A stretch of DNA of 64,000 nt from Tetrahymena elliotti 4EA. Taxonomy: Eukaryota; Ciliophora; Oligohymenophorea; Hymenostomatida; Tetrahymenidae. Both the position numbers and the translations under genes were made by a program. The notes beneath the pieces were generated by a model. The model was not told where the DNA came from, ran no database searches, and was given only the letters and a program-made list of their open reading frames with translations. Positions 12,744 through 24,641 of this stretch are shown one piece after another; positions within the stretch are counted from its first letter, which is position 1; each line of letters opens with the position of its first letter. Location: NCBI GenBank assembly GCA_000231825.2, contig JH720301.1, positions 1,102,123-1,166,122 of the forward strand, read 5' to 3'.

Positions 12744-15700
12744 ATGCAATTCTAAGAAGTATTATTGAGTAAGGATGAAATGGGTAAAAAATTTTAGAAG
12801 ATAACTATTGTAAATGAAAGGATTTGAATATTAATTTATGGTTAATATTATTTGATTGTTAACTGTAATTTTTTAAGTAGTCACTTTCATGATAAGATGT
12901 TTTATAAAAAATATTTTAAAATTTAATGTTTAATTGTTTTTGTTAATGAGTTTGTTTCATGAATTTTATAATTTAAATTATTTTAAGAAAAAAAATTTCT
13001 GTTAAAAATTTTTGATTTTTTAGTATAGTAATTAAATCTTTTATTCATTTTATTTTAGAGAAAAATAATTATGTAAAATAATAAAATTGTTTATTTAATC
13101 ATAGATTTTTAGAAGATATTAAAAGGTAATGAAGGAAATGAAGGCTTGAATGATAGATTTGAGTTAATAAAATTAAAAATATAATTTAATATTTGATAGA
13201 TAAGAATAGCATAATCGAAAGTAATTACAAATTAAGGGTTAATAAAATATTAGATGGCTATAAATATGTAGAAATCGATGTGAATATTACTATCTGTTTA
13301 TAAAAATTGTTGTGGATGGAGACCTATTTATTAAACAAAATTAAGAAAAAATATGCAAACATTGATACAATATTTTGGTTGTTAATTATTATTAAAATCT
13401 TGGTTTTTTTGATTGTCTGTCTTTCCTACTTTATTAAAAATACATTCGGCTTAATAAAATAGATAGATAACAAATCAAATGAATCCTTTTATATTTGTAA
13501 ACAAAAGAAATTTTTAATTAATTAAATTGGTTATATATATTTTGATAATTAGAGAGAATATTGAAATGAATTACTTCGAAGATAGTCTTAATGTTTAGGT
13601 ATGAGTAATTATAAATATATAAAATACTCTTGATCCATTTAATAATAAATAAAATGATCAAAAGGATCATTTTGATTTCTTATTTTCATGCTTTTGAAAT
13701 TGATTTTAAAGTAAATATTCTCATATTTAATTTAGATATCATTAGCTGATGCAAATTTGGGATATTTGAATAGTTCAGGAGTTGTTCCTTCTGGTGGAAA
13801 TTCAAATAGTAGATAAGCTAGTAAATAAAATAATGTTATAAGAGTAGAGAGTTGTAATGGGAATAAATTATTGGATAATATTCCAAAATAAATCTATAAT
13901 AAAAGAGCTTAGTCAGTCGAGACTCGCACTGTCAGCTAGCGTAATTAAAACGGAGTTTAAGGAGGAATTATGGGGAGTATAAACTAGAATTCTGATTTTG
14001 AAAATGATTTTTCTACTAACATATAAGGTAGTCTAAATACCAAATTTGATGGAAAAAATTTACAAAGAGATGGCTATTTAAATGGAACTGAACATTTTTC
14101 ATCTTCCTTTGCAGGTAAAAATAATTTATTTGTTTATTGTTATAGTAGTAAAGTCAGCTTATATGTTAATATATTTTGTGGTAAAGCAAAAAAAAAAAAT
14201 TAAAAAGAAGAAGCAAAAAATTTGCATTTAATATGAAAATATCAGTTGGTATTTTGTTATTTTCTGCTAGTCTGTTGATTGTTTATTTATTCAAGCTTTA
14301 CTTCTAAAAATAGCCTTATTTAAATTAATGAATTTCTATTTAAGAATAACAATAGTTAAAATTCTAGTAAATGAGAAGCCAATTAAATACACCCACTTTT
14401 GGGGAGTGAAGGAAAAACAAAGGTTCTTTTAATTCTTAAAAGGACAACCAAAACCACAAATTTCTTGCATATAATAATAACATAAATGGTTTAGTTAACT
14501 AACCATAATATCATCACTAAATACATGTAGGTTAAGGCTAGTAAAATAGCACTGGGGTTAGAAATATTAATAGAGCCAATATTGATTTCACTAATAATAT
14601 CTTGTATTTTTAGAAGCCTGACAATTTTAATATACTTCTTAAGCATCCTAAGATTTCTAAGAAGTCCCCTCTTTTTGATAAATTTAATCTACCTAAATCC
14701 CCAATCAATACAAATGGAAAGAAAAATTCTCTAAACACAAGCTCAGTTAACTAATCGTTTAGTCATTAAATATAGCCAAAAAGTAGAGAAGAATCTTTCT
14801 CACCCATTATGTATGTAAGAGGAAACAGTAATGGGTATACAGGTAAGATATTTTAATTTAATTTTACTTTATTTAATTTGGTATAAATATATTAGGAAAT
14901 ACAATAAATACTCTTATGACCCAGCCAAATAACAACGATTAAATTTTAACTGATAATAGACTTAACAGCGATGCAGGTTTACCTCTTATATAGCCTTATA
15001 AAGAGAAACTAGCAAATTAATATATAGAATAAAATTATATAAATAACCTAACTTAATAATAAAAAGTATACAATCAATATTAGCCTTAACAATCTAGTAA
15101 TTCTTAAAATGTATCTCTTGAAAAGGAAAAAACTATTAATTATAATTTAATAAAGCTATCTGATCTAAACACTAACCACTATAAAACAAAAGGAGCATAG
15201 CAGTATCATAAAAATATTTCATAAGCTAATAAAAAATATGGTGGAATAGCAAATAACAATAAAAATAATATATCCTATGATAATAATTTACATGGAATAA
15301 GCAATACCGCTTAAGTCAGTAGTAATCAAAATAGTCATTAAAAATAATAGTAACAAATTAATGGATTAAATAATATAAACTCACATAGAAGTGGGCATCA
15401 TCCTTAGTCATAAACTTAGATTGTAGATGAAATAATTAAAAATGGTTCATTAGTTTCAAACTCTCATTAAATAAACAAATAAATAAGCTCAAGCAATCCT
15501 AATAGTAATTTATAAAGTAAAGCCGATTTATAAAAAATAGAAACAATTCCTTTACTTCAACTAGATTAAAATGCAACATTTAGTTAAAAATAAATAGATA
15601 CTCATTTATATAGCCAAGGAGATATTCTTCTAAGTTAAATTGATTTAGAGCCTCTAGGAGGAAATGATAATAAAAAATATAATAGTTAGATAGGTAGTTC

Positions 15701-17156
15701 AAACAACTTTGATGATTAACTTACCATTTTTAATAAAGAAAAATTGTTTTTAAATTAAAATAATAATAATAATCTAAGCATGAAAGGTTCTACATTAAAT
15801 ATATAGTTTATGAATAGCAGCTATAATAATGCTGACTTACTGTCTATAAATAATGATAAATTATCATTAAACAATGATATACTTTCTGTGTGCAATGATA
15901 GACTATCTTTATATGAAACTGCATCACAAGGAAATACAGTCTATCTTAATAATAATAACAACATACTCAACTAGAATGACAGTAGCTCCTTCTTAACTAG
16001 GTCTATGTGTGATAATTGTACATTACCTCAAGTTAATATGTTGAGCTAGGTTTCAGATGGTTTGGACTCAACCACTCTTCCTAGTTAGATTCATTATGCA
16101 AATTATTTATAAAATAACTTAATATAAAGAAGAAAAACCTCCAAGTAAATTTCAGATGAGTTGCTTGGAAACAGTAATACCCATAATAGCACAACTTTAG
16201 ATGAAATAAAACCTTAATAAATATTTTCAGCATTTCCTTAGCAAAGGAGAAATTCCTTTCGTAAAAGAAATGTTTATTCAGTTCATCAACCTCACCATAA
16301 CTACTAATTAGGTTAACAGTAATTCAACTAAAACCTCATTTAATCAGATCGTCGCCACCATAATTAACGATTTGATGCTACTGCTTAGTTTTAGTAATAA
16401 GAATAAAAGGAGAGAATAACAAAAGATAAATAGTAATTTCAATAAATTTTATTTTAATCTTTAATATTTTGTAAATTCAATAGACATATGAAGCTCAGTG
16501 AAGTGGTAAATAGAGCTGGAGAAGTGCTTAATACTAAATATTTGTAAGAAGAAGTCATTATTGACTCATAAGATAAAAAAAATGAACCTATTTAAAAGCA
16601 AACTAAAACCTCAGAAAACAGCTTCTAAGATAAAAACTTTAGCTTTTTCTAAGTTCAGTAAAAAACTGATAAGTAATAAAATAGCAAACAAGCACTAAAA
16701 AATAAGGAATCAACTTAACAAAGTACCCAAGTATAGTAAAAGACTAAAGATATTAGTAAAAGTGCTCATCAAACTCCTAAGAATGTAAATGATTTAAGTT
16801 TGCAGATTTTCTCTTCAGGAGTAAACTCTCAGTTAAACTCAAGAAGAAATATATCTCCTCCAAAAGTTTTGCCAGTTATATAAATTGAAAAAGAAAACGA
16901 TCATTCAGCAAACAGGATAGAGTTAGATGTAATTTATTAAGATTCACCATGTTCTTTAATCTAAATCTTTATTTATAAAAAATAGTTTTAAAAGTAAAAA
17001 AAATAAATCAATAAGGAGGAATCATAAATAACTAAATTTAAAGGAAGAAGATTTAAATCTATTGATAATCATAAAGTAAACAACCAGCAGAATAATAATA
17101 ATTTCTAGTATCAACCATCTTCCTTCGAATTAGAAAATAAAAATAATGAAAAATGA
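12744..17156 (+). CDS. Large Asn/Gln-rich protein with one membrane segment near the N-terminus
   Basis: Not recognised. Proposed exons: 12744-12783, 13105-13162, 13210-13496, 13555-13598, 13736-14114, 14423-14842, 14896-17156, all phase-consistent. Two further in-phase stretches, 16433-16483 (51 nt) and 16929-16985 (57 nt), have GT..AG ends and intron-like composition and are probably introns. The protein is about 1,130-1,160 residues. The 5' exons encode a coiled-coil-like region and a hydrophobic helix (around DTIFWLLIIIKILVFLIV); the rest is Asn/Gln/Ser-rich with basic patches and no known domain. The two halves are joined because the first would otherwise stop at 13564, one base before a second ATG at 13566. 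A model starting at 13566 remains possible. The 5' exons are the least certain part. Confidence 0.65.
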
Positions 17157-17574
17157 AGCAAATAAAGCTTTGTATTGGAATACAATAATAACAGATAAAT
17201 AAATTGGAATTTTTTTAGAATCTTTTTAAATAATTATTTAAAAGGTTCTAATTAATAGGTTTTTTTCATTACTCTAAAGAATTAAAAATAATTCAACTAT
17301 TTAAATATTTTAAAATTAATGTATACATATTTCAATAATTTTAGGATTGTTTTCTGAAATATTGTCTTCTTTTTTCTTTAATATGATTTAATTCATAACA
17401 CAAATTTTAAATCTAAGCTTATTTAGTTTAATAAAATTATATTAAATTAGTTATTGTGGTGAATTGCATATCATACCCTTAATTTTATTCTTTTCAATTA
17501 AGGTTTATTAGTTATTCAAACCAAATACTTTATTTTTATCATAAAAAGTCCTTAAGATATTTTTTTTTAATAAA
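17157..17574. other. Intergenic, AT-rich
   Basis: About 420 bases, A/T-rich, no feature recognised. Confidence 0.6.
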
Positions 17575-17886
17575 ATGAACTTTCAAAATATTGTATTGAA
17601 ACGTTGCTATTCTTTAAGAGCGCAATCTTCATTTTATACTGTAAATAGATATCATTTTTCTCAGAAGGAAGAAGACCCTTATGAGAAAATGTGCAGAGAA
17701 TAAAAGGAAAAGGTTAGATAAAAAGATGCAGAAAATAAGAAAAATAGAAGCCTAAAAGACTACATTGTAATATCTACTTTAGCTATTTTTATGCTGACTA
17801 CAAGTTATTATGTAGGGAAAAAGGGTTTAAACATTTTATAAGAATTTTAAAATCCTTATAAAAAGAACGATTAGAATAAAAATTGA
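17575..17886 (+). CDS. Small single-pass protein with a mitochondrial-type N-terminus
   Basis: Single exon, 103 residues, stop TGA 17884-17886. The first ~30 residues carry Arg, Lys and Ser with no acidic residue (LKRCYSLRAQSS, NRYHF), as in mitochondrial presequences. A charged region with Lys/Glu follows, then one membrane helix (about residues 63-83, YIVISTLAIFMLTTSYYVG) and a short basic tail. This is the layout of small inner-membrane respiratory or assembly proteins. No family is recognised, so the mitochondrial location is inference from composition. Confidence 0.75.
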
Positions 17887-18048
17887 AATAAAATGGTTTT
17901 TTGTATATGTCTACTACCTACATATTTTTTATTCATAGATTATACTTATTAAATTTCTTTCTTAAACACTATTTTTTTTAATACAGAAAAATATAAAATG
18001 GCTTTTAAATTGCTATTTTGTTTTGAATTAATTACAATTTAGTTAGTT

Positions 18049-18521
18049 TCAATATATACAATTGTAATTTTCATCATTTCTTAACTTGTTTCTGCAGAGT
18101 GTATGTTAAGATCTAACACATATTTTAAAATCCCTTTCTCTATAAATAAAAAATATTATGAAAAAACAGTAGAATTTGCATTAAATATAAAAAATTATCA
18201 TTTAAAACAAACATTTTAGTTTTATTTTATGAAAATCATTCATCTGTTTTTCTTATTTTACCTTTTTGTATCTTACTCACCAGGTAGAAGTGGGTTTTAA
18301 CCATAATAATCATTATAACATTTATTAGAAACACATCTATTTATACAATTTAAGCTAAAGTCAAATGGTATCCCTTTGCACCCATATGGAGGTGCATTTA
18401 CATCCTGGCAAATTCTTTATCTTTCTTTGTAAAACCTATCAAAGTCATTTTTATTCTTATTTTAAGCTTGAGCAAACAAGCATAATAAAATAAATATTAG
18501 TGAAATATTAATAGATCTCAT
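18049..18521 (-). CDS. Small secreted cysteine-rich protein
   Basis: Two exons, 18521-18281 and 18137-18049, over a 143-nt intron; 109 residues. A clear signal peptide (SLIFILLCLFAQA) opens the protein. The mature part has about nine Cys in a pattern including RICQD, PYGCKG, LNCINRC, SNKCYNDYYG, KICVRS, TLCRN and a C-terminal YNCIY. There is no membrane helix after the signal, so it is likely secreted or lumenal with disulfides. The acceptor was chosen so that exon 2 keeps Cys spacing and ends in TGA; the alternative acceptor two bases earlier reads on without Cys. No family is recognised with confidence. Confidence 0.7.
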
Positions 18522-19303
18522 TAAAAAATCAAGTAAATAATTTAAAATTTATCAATCAAAATTTCTTTAGTATTGATTAAGAAAAATTAAGATTATGTGG
18601 ACGTATTAAGAATAATTTCATAAAAAAAGTAATTTTGTGAGGAAATTACATGCGACATTCAATTTTGCTAAGTTTACTATTCAAAAAAAATTAAATTTAA
18701 ATTTACTAGCTTATTATTTTAATGACAAAGTTTAATTAAGAAGATATGTAGCACAAACCAGGTTAAATATTTTTTAAAAATTAAAGAGAATTGCAAAATA
18801 CTTTTGAACAAAACTTTGTTTAATAAAATTACACAAAATTTTGAAATTTTTAAAAGTAGAAAAATATAAAATTTAAAATATAAAAGAAAATCTAATGTTA
18901 GGGAAGTAAAAATAAATAAATAAATTAAAATCAAAAGTTACTGTAAATAAATAAATTAAGGTTTTTATATTTATAATTATTATAAAGAAGTGTTTAATTA
19001 GGAAGGAAGATAGTGTAGTATAAAGTGAATGAATTTTTGTGTGTATATGAGAGGGTGAGTGTGTGAGTGAGAAGGAAAATAGGTTTCAAAAATACCTAAA
19101 AAATTATATTTTTAGCGGTTAATAGATTTAATTAGGATTCAAGTGTAAATTAAATGTTTTGGATTTTTATTATCTGATTGAGTTTTGAGTTAATAATATC
19201 CAAACAATTAGAATAGTGCCTTTCTAAGTAATTATTTAGTGGTAGTAGCTAATAGAAGGATTTAACTAATTGTTAGGTTACTAATATTCATAATAAAAGG
19301 ACT
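18522..19303. other. Intergenic with GT/GA-rich tract
   Basis: Between the start of the secreted-protein gene and the 3' end of the RING gene, both on the minus strand. Mostly A/T-rich. Bases about 19037-19075 form a GT- and GA-rich purine-biased tract (GTGTGT, GAGGGTGAGTGTGTGAGTGAG) that stands out against the background. No frame or RNA gene seen. Confidence 0.55.
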
Positions 19304-21604
19304 TCAAAGAATAACTCTGTTTTTGTATAAATAACTATTATTAATAGGAGAAGATAATATCTAAGATTTCATGAACTAAGCTTGAACTTAAGGTTAAATT
19401 TGAAAGTTGTAACTTAGTTTTTTTGATTGGCGGCGATTGAAATTTTCTGTTCCTTAGCTAGTCAAGTCTTAACAAATAGTATTAAGTGTGCCCACTTTAC
19501 CTCTTTCGAGATCAGTTTCTTATCTTACTTAGTTATTATCAGTGAAGATATTATAATTTGAAGACTATTTATAAGAAGAGTAGACCGAATTATGTTAATC
19601 TTCTTCAACAATAGGCTTTAATTATTAGTTATTATTATTGTTGTTATTTTAGGCGGTTTTTGAAATGTAATTTAAAATTGATGAGTTGTTATTTAAAATG
19701 TCTACTAATTTTGTTAATGTATTATTTTACTCTTCATCTCTTGATTTTTTACCAGTTTATGAGAGGTTCAATAGCTGATTATTTAAAGTTAAGCCATTTA
19801 TACTGCTTTCATTCAAAGAAGCTTGAGGAAGTTACAAGTTTGTTAAATCGTTTGTATTGTCTGGTATTGTTATTTATACATTTGATGAATCATTCATTAC
19901 TTGCAATTAAATGGAAGGCCTAAAAGGCTTGGGAGGAGAGTATGAAGCCTTCTTAGGAGATGCTAATTCCTACATATTAATTTAACTAACACTACCACTA
20001 TGCTATTATCTAGTAAGTGAAAAAGGAAGAATAGGTATGAAACCTAAAGGAGAAGATGACTTTTTGTTATTAGGAGAACTATTTTCTTACATTTCAAATT
20101 CAATACCTTGACCATTTATACGGTGAGTTTCAGTAACTGATGCACGATTATTTTCTTTCATAAATTTTTATAAATCAACAATTTTGTGATTAGAACGACA
20201 CATAGGGCAATTACGCTACTTTTAAATCCACACATCAAGACATTCTTGATGAAAAAGATGCTTACAAATAGTTTCACGGTATTTATTGTTTTCTTGAATT
20301 GCCTATAGGCAAATAGAACAAATATATTAGTTGGAATTATAGCCTTCAGATTAATATTGATTTTAAGGATCTCCTTAATTGTTGGAGTTATGCTTTTCTT
20401 TATTTTATTTAATTAAACTTTCTAAGATTGAAGATTGCATTTTACGAGAAGGGATAGCTTAATTATACACTTTCATGAATTTTTCTGAGCTCTCTGTTTC
20501 CTTGGAATCTGTAGGAATCATAAGAGCTTAGGCTAGCATTTAAATATTATTTTAAGCACGCTCTCTTAGGAGTCTTCTTTTGAATAAGAAATAAACAAAA
20601 CCCAAGATAATGATAAGCATAATGAGACCTATCATCCCAATTAAGAAGTAAATAAAGTAGGAATCACTTGAGGGTTGAGATGATGAGCTTTATTGAACTT
20701 AAAGTTAAATTTTAATTGACTAAGAGCTACTGGTGTCATTGTTAATTACTAAAATAAGTAAAAAATTTTATGAAGTATTTTATGAAGAGAAAATTTAGTT
20801 CAAGCTAAGGCTATCATTAGAATTTGAACTAAATTCTTAGCTAAATACTCCACTATTTGATTATGAATTCCCATCTATTATGTAAATATTAAATCTTTAG
20901 TTATTTTGGTTCTGAATAATTAAGTTATATTGATTGTTTGAAAGAGCTTATTAAATTGGGCTGCTTGAACTATATTAAACTATTTTCTATGAAGAACTCT
21001 AAACGTTGAATTCCATGTATTAATTAGGTACGATACTTTAGATTTGAGCTTAGCAATTCTTTCCTCCATATCCTTAGTTGCAAGAGCATTGCTTTATTTT
21101 GTTAGATACGATACAGCTTCCATTAACACTACAATTGTTATTAACACATTTCTATCCTCTTGAAATAGAAAAGTTGAAAACCAAATCAATAGGATCATTT
21201 GATTAAGCTTAAATAATAAAAGTATATTATGTATTCTATTTGAAATTTCCACTAATAGATTAACTACGCAATCCCATTTAAAATGCTGGGAAATCACATT
21301 AACTATTATTGTTCAAACAATATAAAAGTTATATATGTTACAACTAAGTAGATGTAGTTGAATCTTAGCTTTCTGCACTAGTTAAAAAATTGAATTCGAC
21401 AAAACCTTGAAAATCAGAAAATGGTGTGAAAACTACCAAACATTGTTGACTAATAGAAGTTTAGCAATCGAATTATTGAATGATATCTTGATCTTCAAGT
21501 TATAGTGCAGTATTCGCACTATTTCCTAATCCAAATAATTATATTAAAATAGAGTATATAATAATTAGTTGCCACACTTTTGTGGTAGAAAAATATGAAA
21601 CCAT
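19304..21604 (-). CDS. Type I membrane RING-H2 finger protein with EGF-like domain
   Basis: One uninterrupted exon, 766 residues. Order of parts: hydrophobic signal (about 10-28), ectodomain, an EGF-like module (about 150-182) with CVNNNC, NGSC and CSCNQGYGGKNC, Ser/Gln-rich stretch, one membrane helix (about 313-337, ending LFKRRLLRERA), RING-H2 finger (CSIC near 429, CKHLFHQECLDVW, CPMCRS), and an Asn/Ser-rich cytoplasmic tail. RING-H2 proteins of this layout act as E2-dependent ubiquitin ligases on endomembranes or the cell surface. It shares its whole architecture with the gene at 8962-12141 and so shows what an intact version of that EGF segment looks like. Substrate unknown. Confidence 0.88.
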
Positions 21605-23602
21605 ATTGTTTATTTATTGTTATTTCTTTGTTTTTTATTTGTTTATTATTTATTAAAATTTTTGATTTATGGAGTTTGAAGGGATTTTAGTTTTGTAAAG
21701 ACCAGACATTCGAAAAAGGATTTATATTATTAATTAGAACAATGAAAAAAAATTAAAAAGATGAAAAAAAAAGATTTTCTTTTACTTTTTGTAAATAGCT
21801 TTTGGGACACAAAATTTAATAAAGATTAAAGCATCTTTCTAAACAAATCAGTTGTCTTTAATAAGAATAGTCTAATTGCCTTAACTTTATTTTTTTATTT
21901 ATATAAATGCAAAAGCAAATAATATTGAGTTAAGCCAACGCAAATAGAAGCACAAATCAGATGTCTCCGATATAATTTTAGATGAATTATTTAATGAGTG
22001 TGGTCTATTATTAAATTTAACCACCCAAAAAAAATTAGAGGTTATTTTTCTTCACTATGTTTATAAAAGTATGTTAAAAGTTAAATATTCTTTTTTGTGC
22101 TAACACAAAATGAAAAAATTTTGCTAAAAAAAATCTTTTTAATTTAAAATTTGACTCTATGTTACACAAATTTACAATTAAGATTAATTAATAAATAAAG
22201 TACACAAAAAAAGGTTGAGCATGATGCAACCAAACCAAAGATTATGAAAATAATATGCAAATTATATTTGATATTAGTAAAAAGTATATTTTTAATTGAA
22301 AGTAATCAGCCTTATGATATCATCTGCTTCCAAAAGAATAATTAATTAATTTTTTTTTTTAAAATATGTGGTTAGAAGATAGTCTTTTTAATTGTTTCTG
22401 ATTAATTCACCAACAAGATTTCAAGCACTAAATTTATTTATTTTAAAAATTTTTTTTCTTGAATCCTTCAATTAATTAGCTTTATTTGTTAAAAAGTTTT
22501 CACTTTCAAAGTATTCATTCAATAATTAATTAATTTCTAAATTGTATTTTTCATTATTTGCTTTCCACTATCATTAATCTCTTCTCTCTTACCATAGTAA
22601 TTGTAAAGTCTGTTTTATTTATTTTTTGGATTATTCATGATTCTTTTATTATTATTAGATTTTATTTTGATACATTACATTAGAAAGTAAATTAGCTAAC
22701 TAGTCATTTATTTAAGTAAGTTAGCTGATCATAAAATACATTAATCATAAGATTTTATTATATTCTTAGTAAGCTGAATGATTTTAAAGACTACTAGACC
22801 TTAACTAAAAAATAAATTAGTATGTTTGATAAATTAGAGATAATTTATTTCTTTTGCATATTTATTTTGTTTTTTGCCTTCGTTTGAGCCTTTTGGAATA
22901 CAATGAATATATTTTTGCCAGAATTATTTTTTAATTCAAAATTACCAGAAAAATAATTTGTTTTTTTTTATTTTTGATTGATAAACAAACATTTTAAAAA
23001 ATCTTAGAATAAAAATATTAATAATGAACAGATGTATCATATAAATACCAAATGAAATAAAAATATAATATAATATGACATGATATAGATAAAGAATAAG
23101 GAATTTTAATTTCTTCTTCAAATAGTATAATTAAAAAATTATAAAAAATAAGGAAATTGTGTTACAGAGGAGCTGCACAAATTAAAACGAGCCCCACCTA
23201 CTTAACTTGCCAAAAATAAAGGTAAGGTTTATATATTTCTTCAAATAAAAGAATAAATTTAAATGATAAGCATAATCTGTATCCTAGCTAACTAACAATA
23301 GCGTAACTGATAAAATTAATTTTATCATTCATCATACAAAACAAAAAATCCTAAATATTTTTATATTAATTTGATAAATTCTTAAAGATTTTATTCAAAT
23401 GAATTCAAAACGAATTAAATGTATATTAAAACTTTAAGTAACAAATTTAATTTAATAGAACTATATTTTAATCAAAAATAGTTTGCAAGTGCTCTCTATC
23501 ACTCTTAATTTAATTTATTTGTTCATTTCCAAATATAAACATCTATTCAGTAATATCAATTCATATTTTAAGATATTTCTTTTACATATTTATAAAGTTT
23601 AT
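21605..23602. other. Intergenic, AT-rich, with a small GC-enriched patch
   Basis: About 2 kb with no convincing gene on either strand. Bases about 23158-23225 are clearly richer in G+C than the surroundings (contains GAGGAGCTGCAC and GAGCCCCACC) and could be an RNA gene, a short exon or a relic; I cannot assign it. Confidence 0.5.
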
Positions 23603-23742
23603 AATATATGTAGAAATACGGGAACGAGCTCAAAATCCTAAAAGTAAAACAGCCCTCAACATTTTCTCGACAAATCGAGAAAATGTTGAGGGCTGTTTTA
23701 CTTTTAGGATTTTGAGCTCGTTCCCGTATTTCTACATATATT
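23603..23742. repeat. Perfect 68-bp inverted repeat with 4-base loop
   Basis: Bases 23603-23670 are the exact reverse complement of 23675-23742, separated only by CAAA at 23671-23674. No mismatch in 68 pairs. The arms contain GGGAACGAGCTC and AGCCCTCAAC and are much richer in G+C than the flanks. No open frame or transposase is inside. It lies in a 3-kb gene-free interval. Possible identities: a fold-back or MITE-like insertion, the source of a long hairpin RNA that could feed a Dicer pathway, or an assembly or cloning artefact. The perfect arms imply recent origin or active correction. Confidence 0.9.
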
Positions 23743-24641
23743 TTATAATAATATTTTATTAAAAATATCCACGTTAAAACCTTTTAAAGAACGATTTTAA
23801 TTTTATTATAATCAAGGAGTATTGATATATTATCTTTTCTAAATTAGAAAAAAGTGAATTCTTTTGAAATGGTTCTTCTTCAGAATCCAAATTTCCTGAT
23901 CTTGATAAAAAATACACTTTTTAAAGATAATGTTAAGAGCTTTTATTGTTTATAATTACTAATATAGTTTTGAGTAGCAAAATAATATTTCATTTATTTA
24001 AATAACAGCTTTTTCTAAACAATAAATTTTCATTTTTAAGAACTAGAATAAGAAAATTTAATTGAAAAGTAAACTCCCTAATATTAGATTTATCATTCTT
24101 GGAGCATAAATAAGTATTTATTTACTTCCTTTTATTTACATCAGTTTGCTGTTAGTATAACTTAAGTAAATAAGTGACTTTAATTAAATTTCTTTCTTAC
24201 TTTAAATTTACATATTTTTATTCACAATATATAAGATTTTTTTTTGTAAATGATTAATTATTATAATAAAAGAAAAGTTAAGATGAGTCTATTCTAAAAT
24301 ATTTATTTATCATTAAATAAAATAAATGAAGATTACAGAAAATTTCAGCTGTATAATTCTTAAAATAGAAAATATTATTTCCTAAAAATAGCAATTGATT
24401 TTATTCATAAATATTTGCTGATTTTTGAAATTTTTTACTTCATTAAAATAAAAAATATGATTTTCGTAAAAAAGAATAAAATAAACATTAATTTATTCTA
24501 GAATTGTTTGCAAATTTAATTTCGAACAAAAATTTTTTGTAAAATTAAAATCATAATTTTTTTCATATTTAAAAAAAATAAATTATTTAATTTAAAAGAA
24601 ATATTTTATGATTAATTTAAGAAATTTCATTATTAAATCAC
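23743..24641. other. Intergenic, AT-rich
   Basis: About 900 bases from the inverted repeat to the start of the coiled-coil gene. No feature recognised. Confidence 0.55.

Noticed and set aside
13566..13598. Separate gene start MNYFEDSLNVQ
   Set aside because: Only one base after the stop of the preceding frame; joining by splicing is more reasonable, though not proven.
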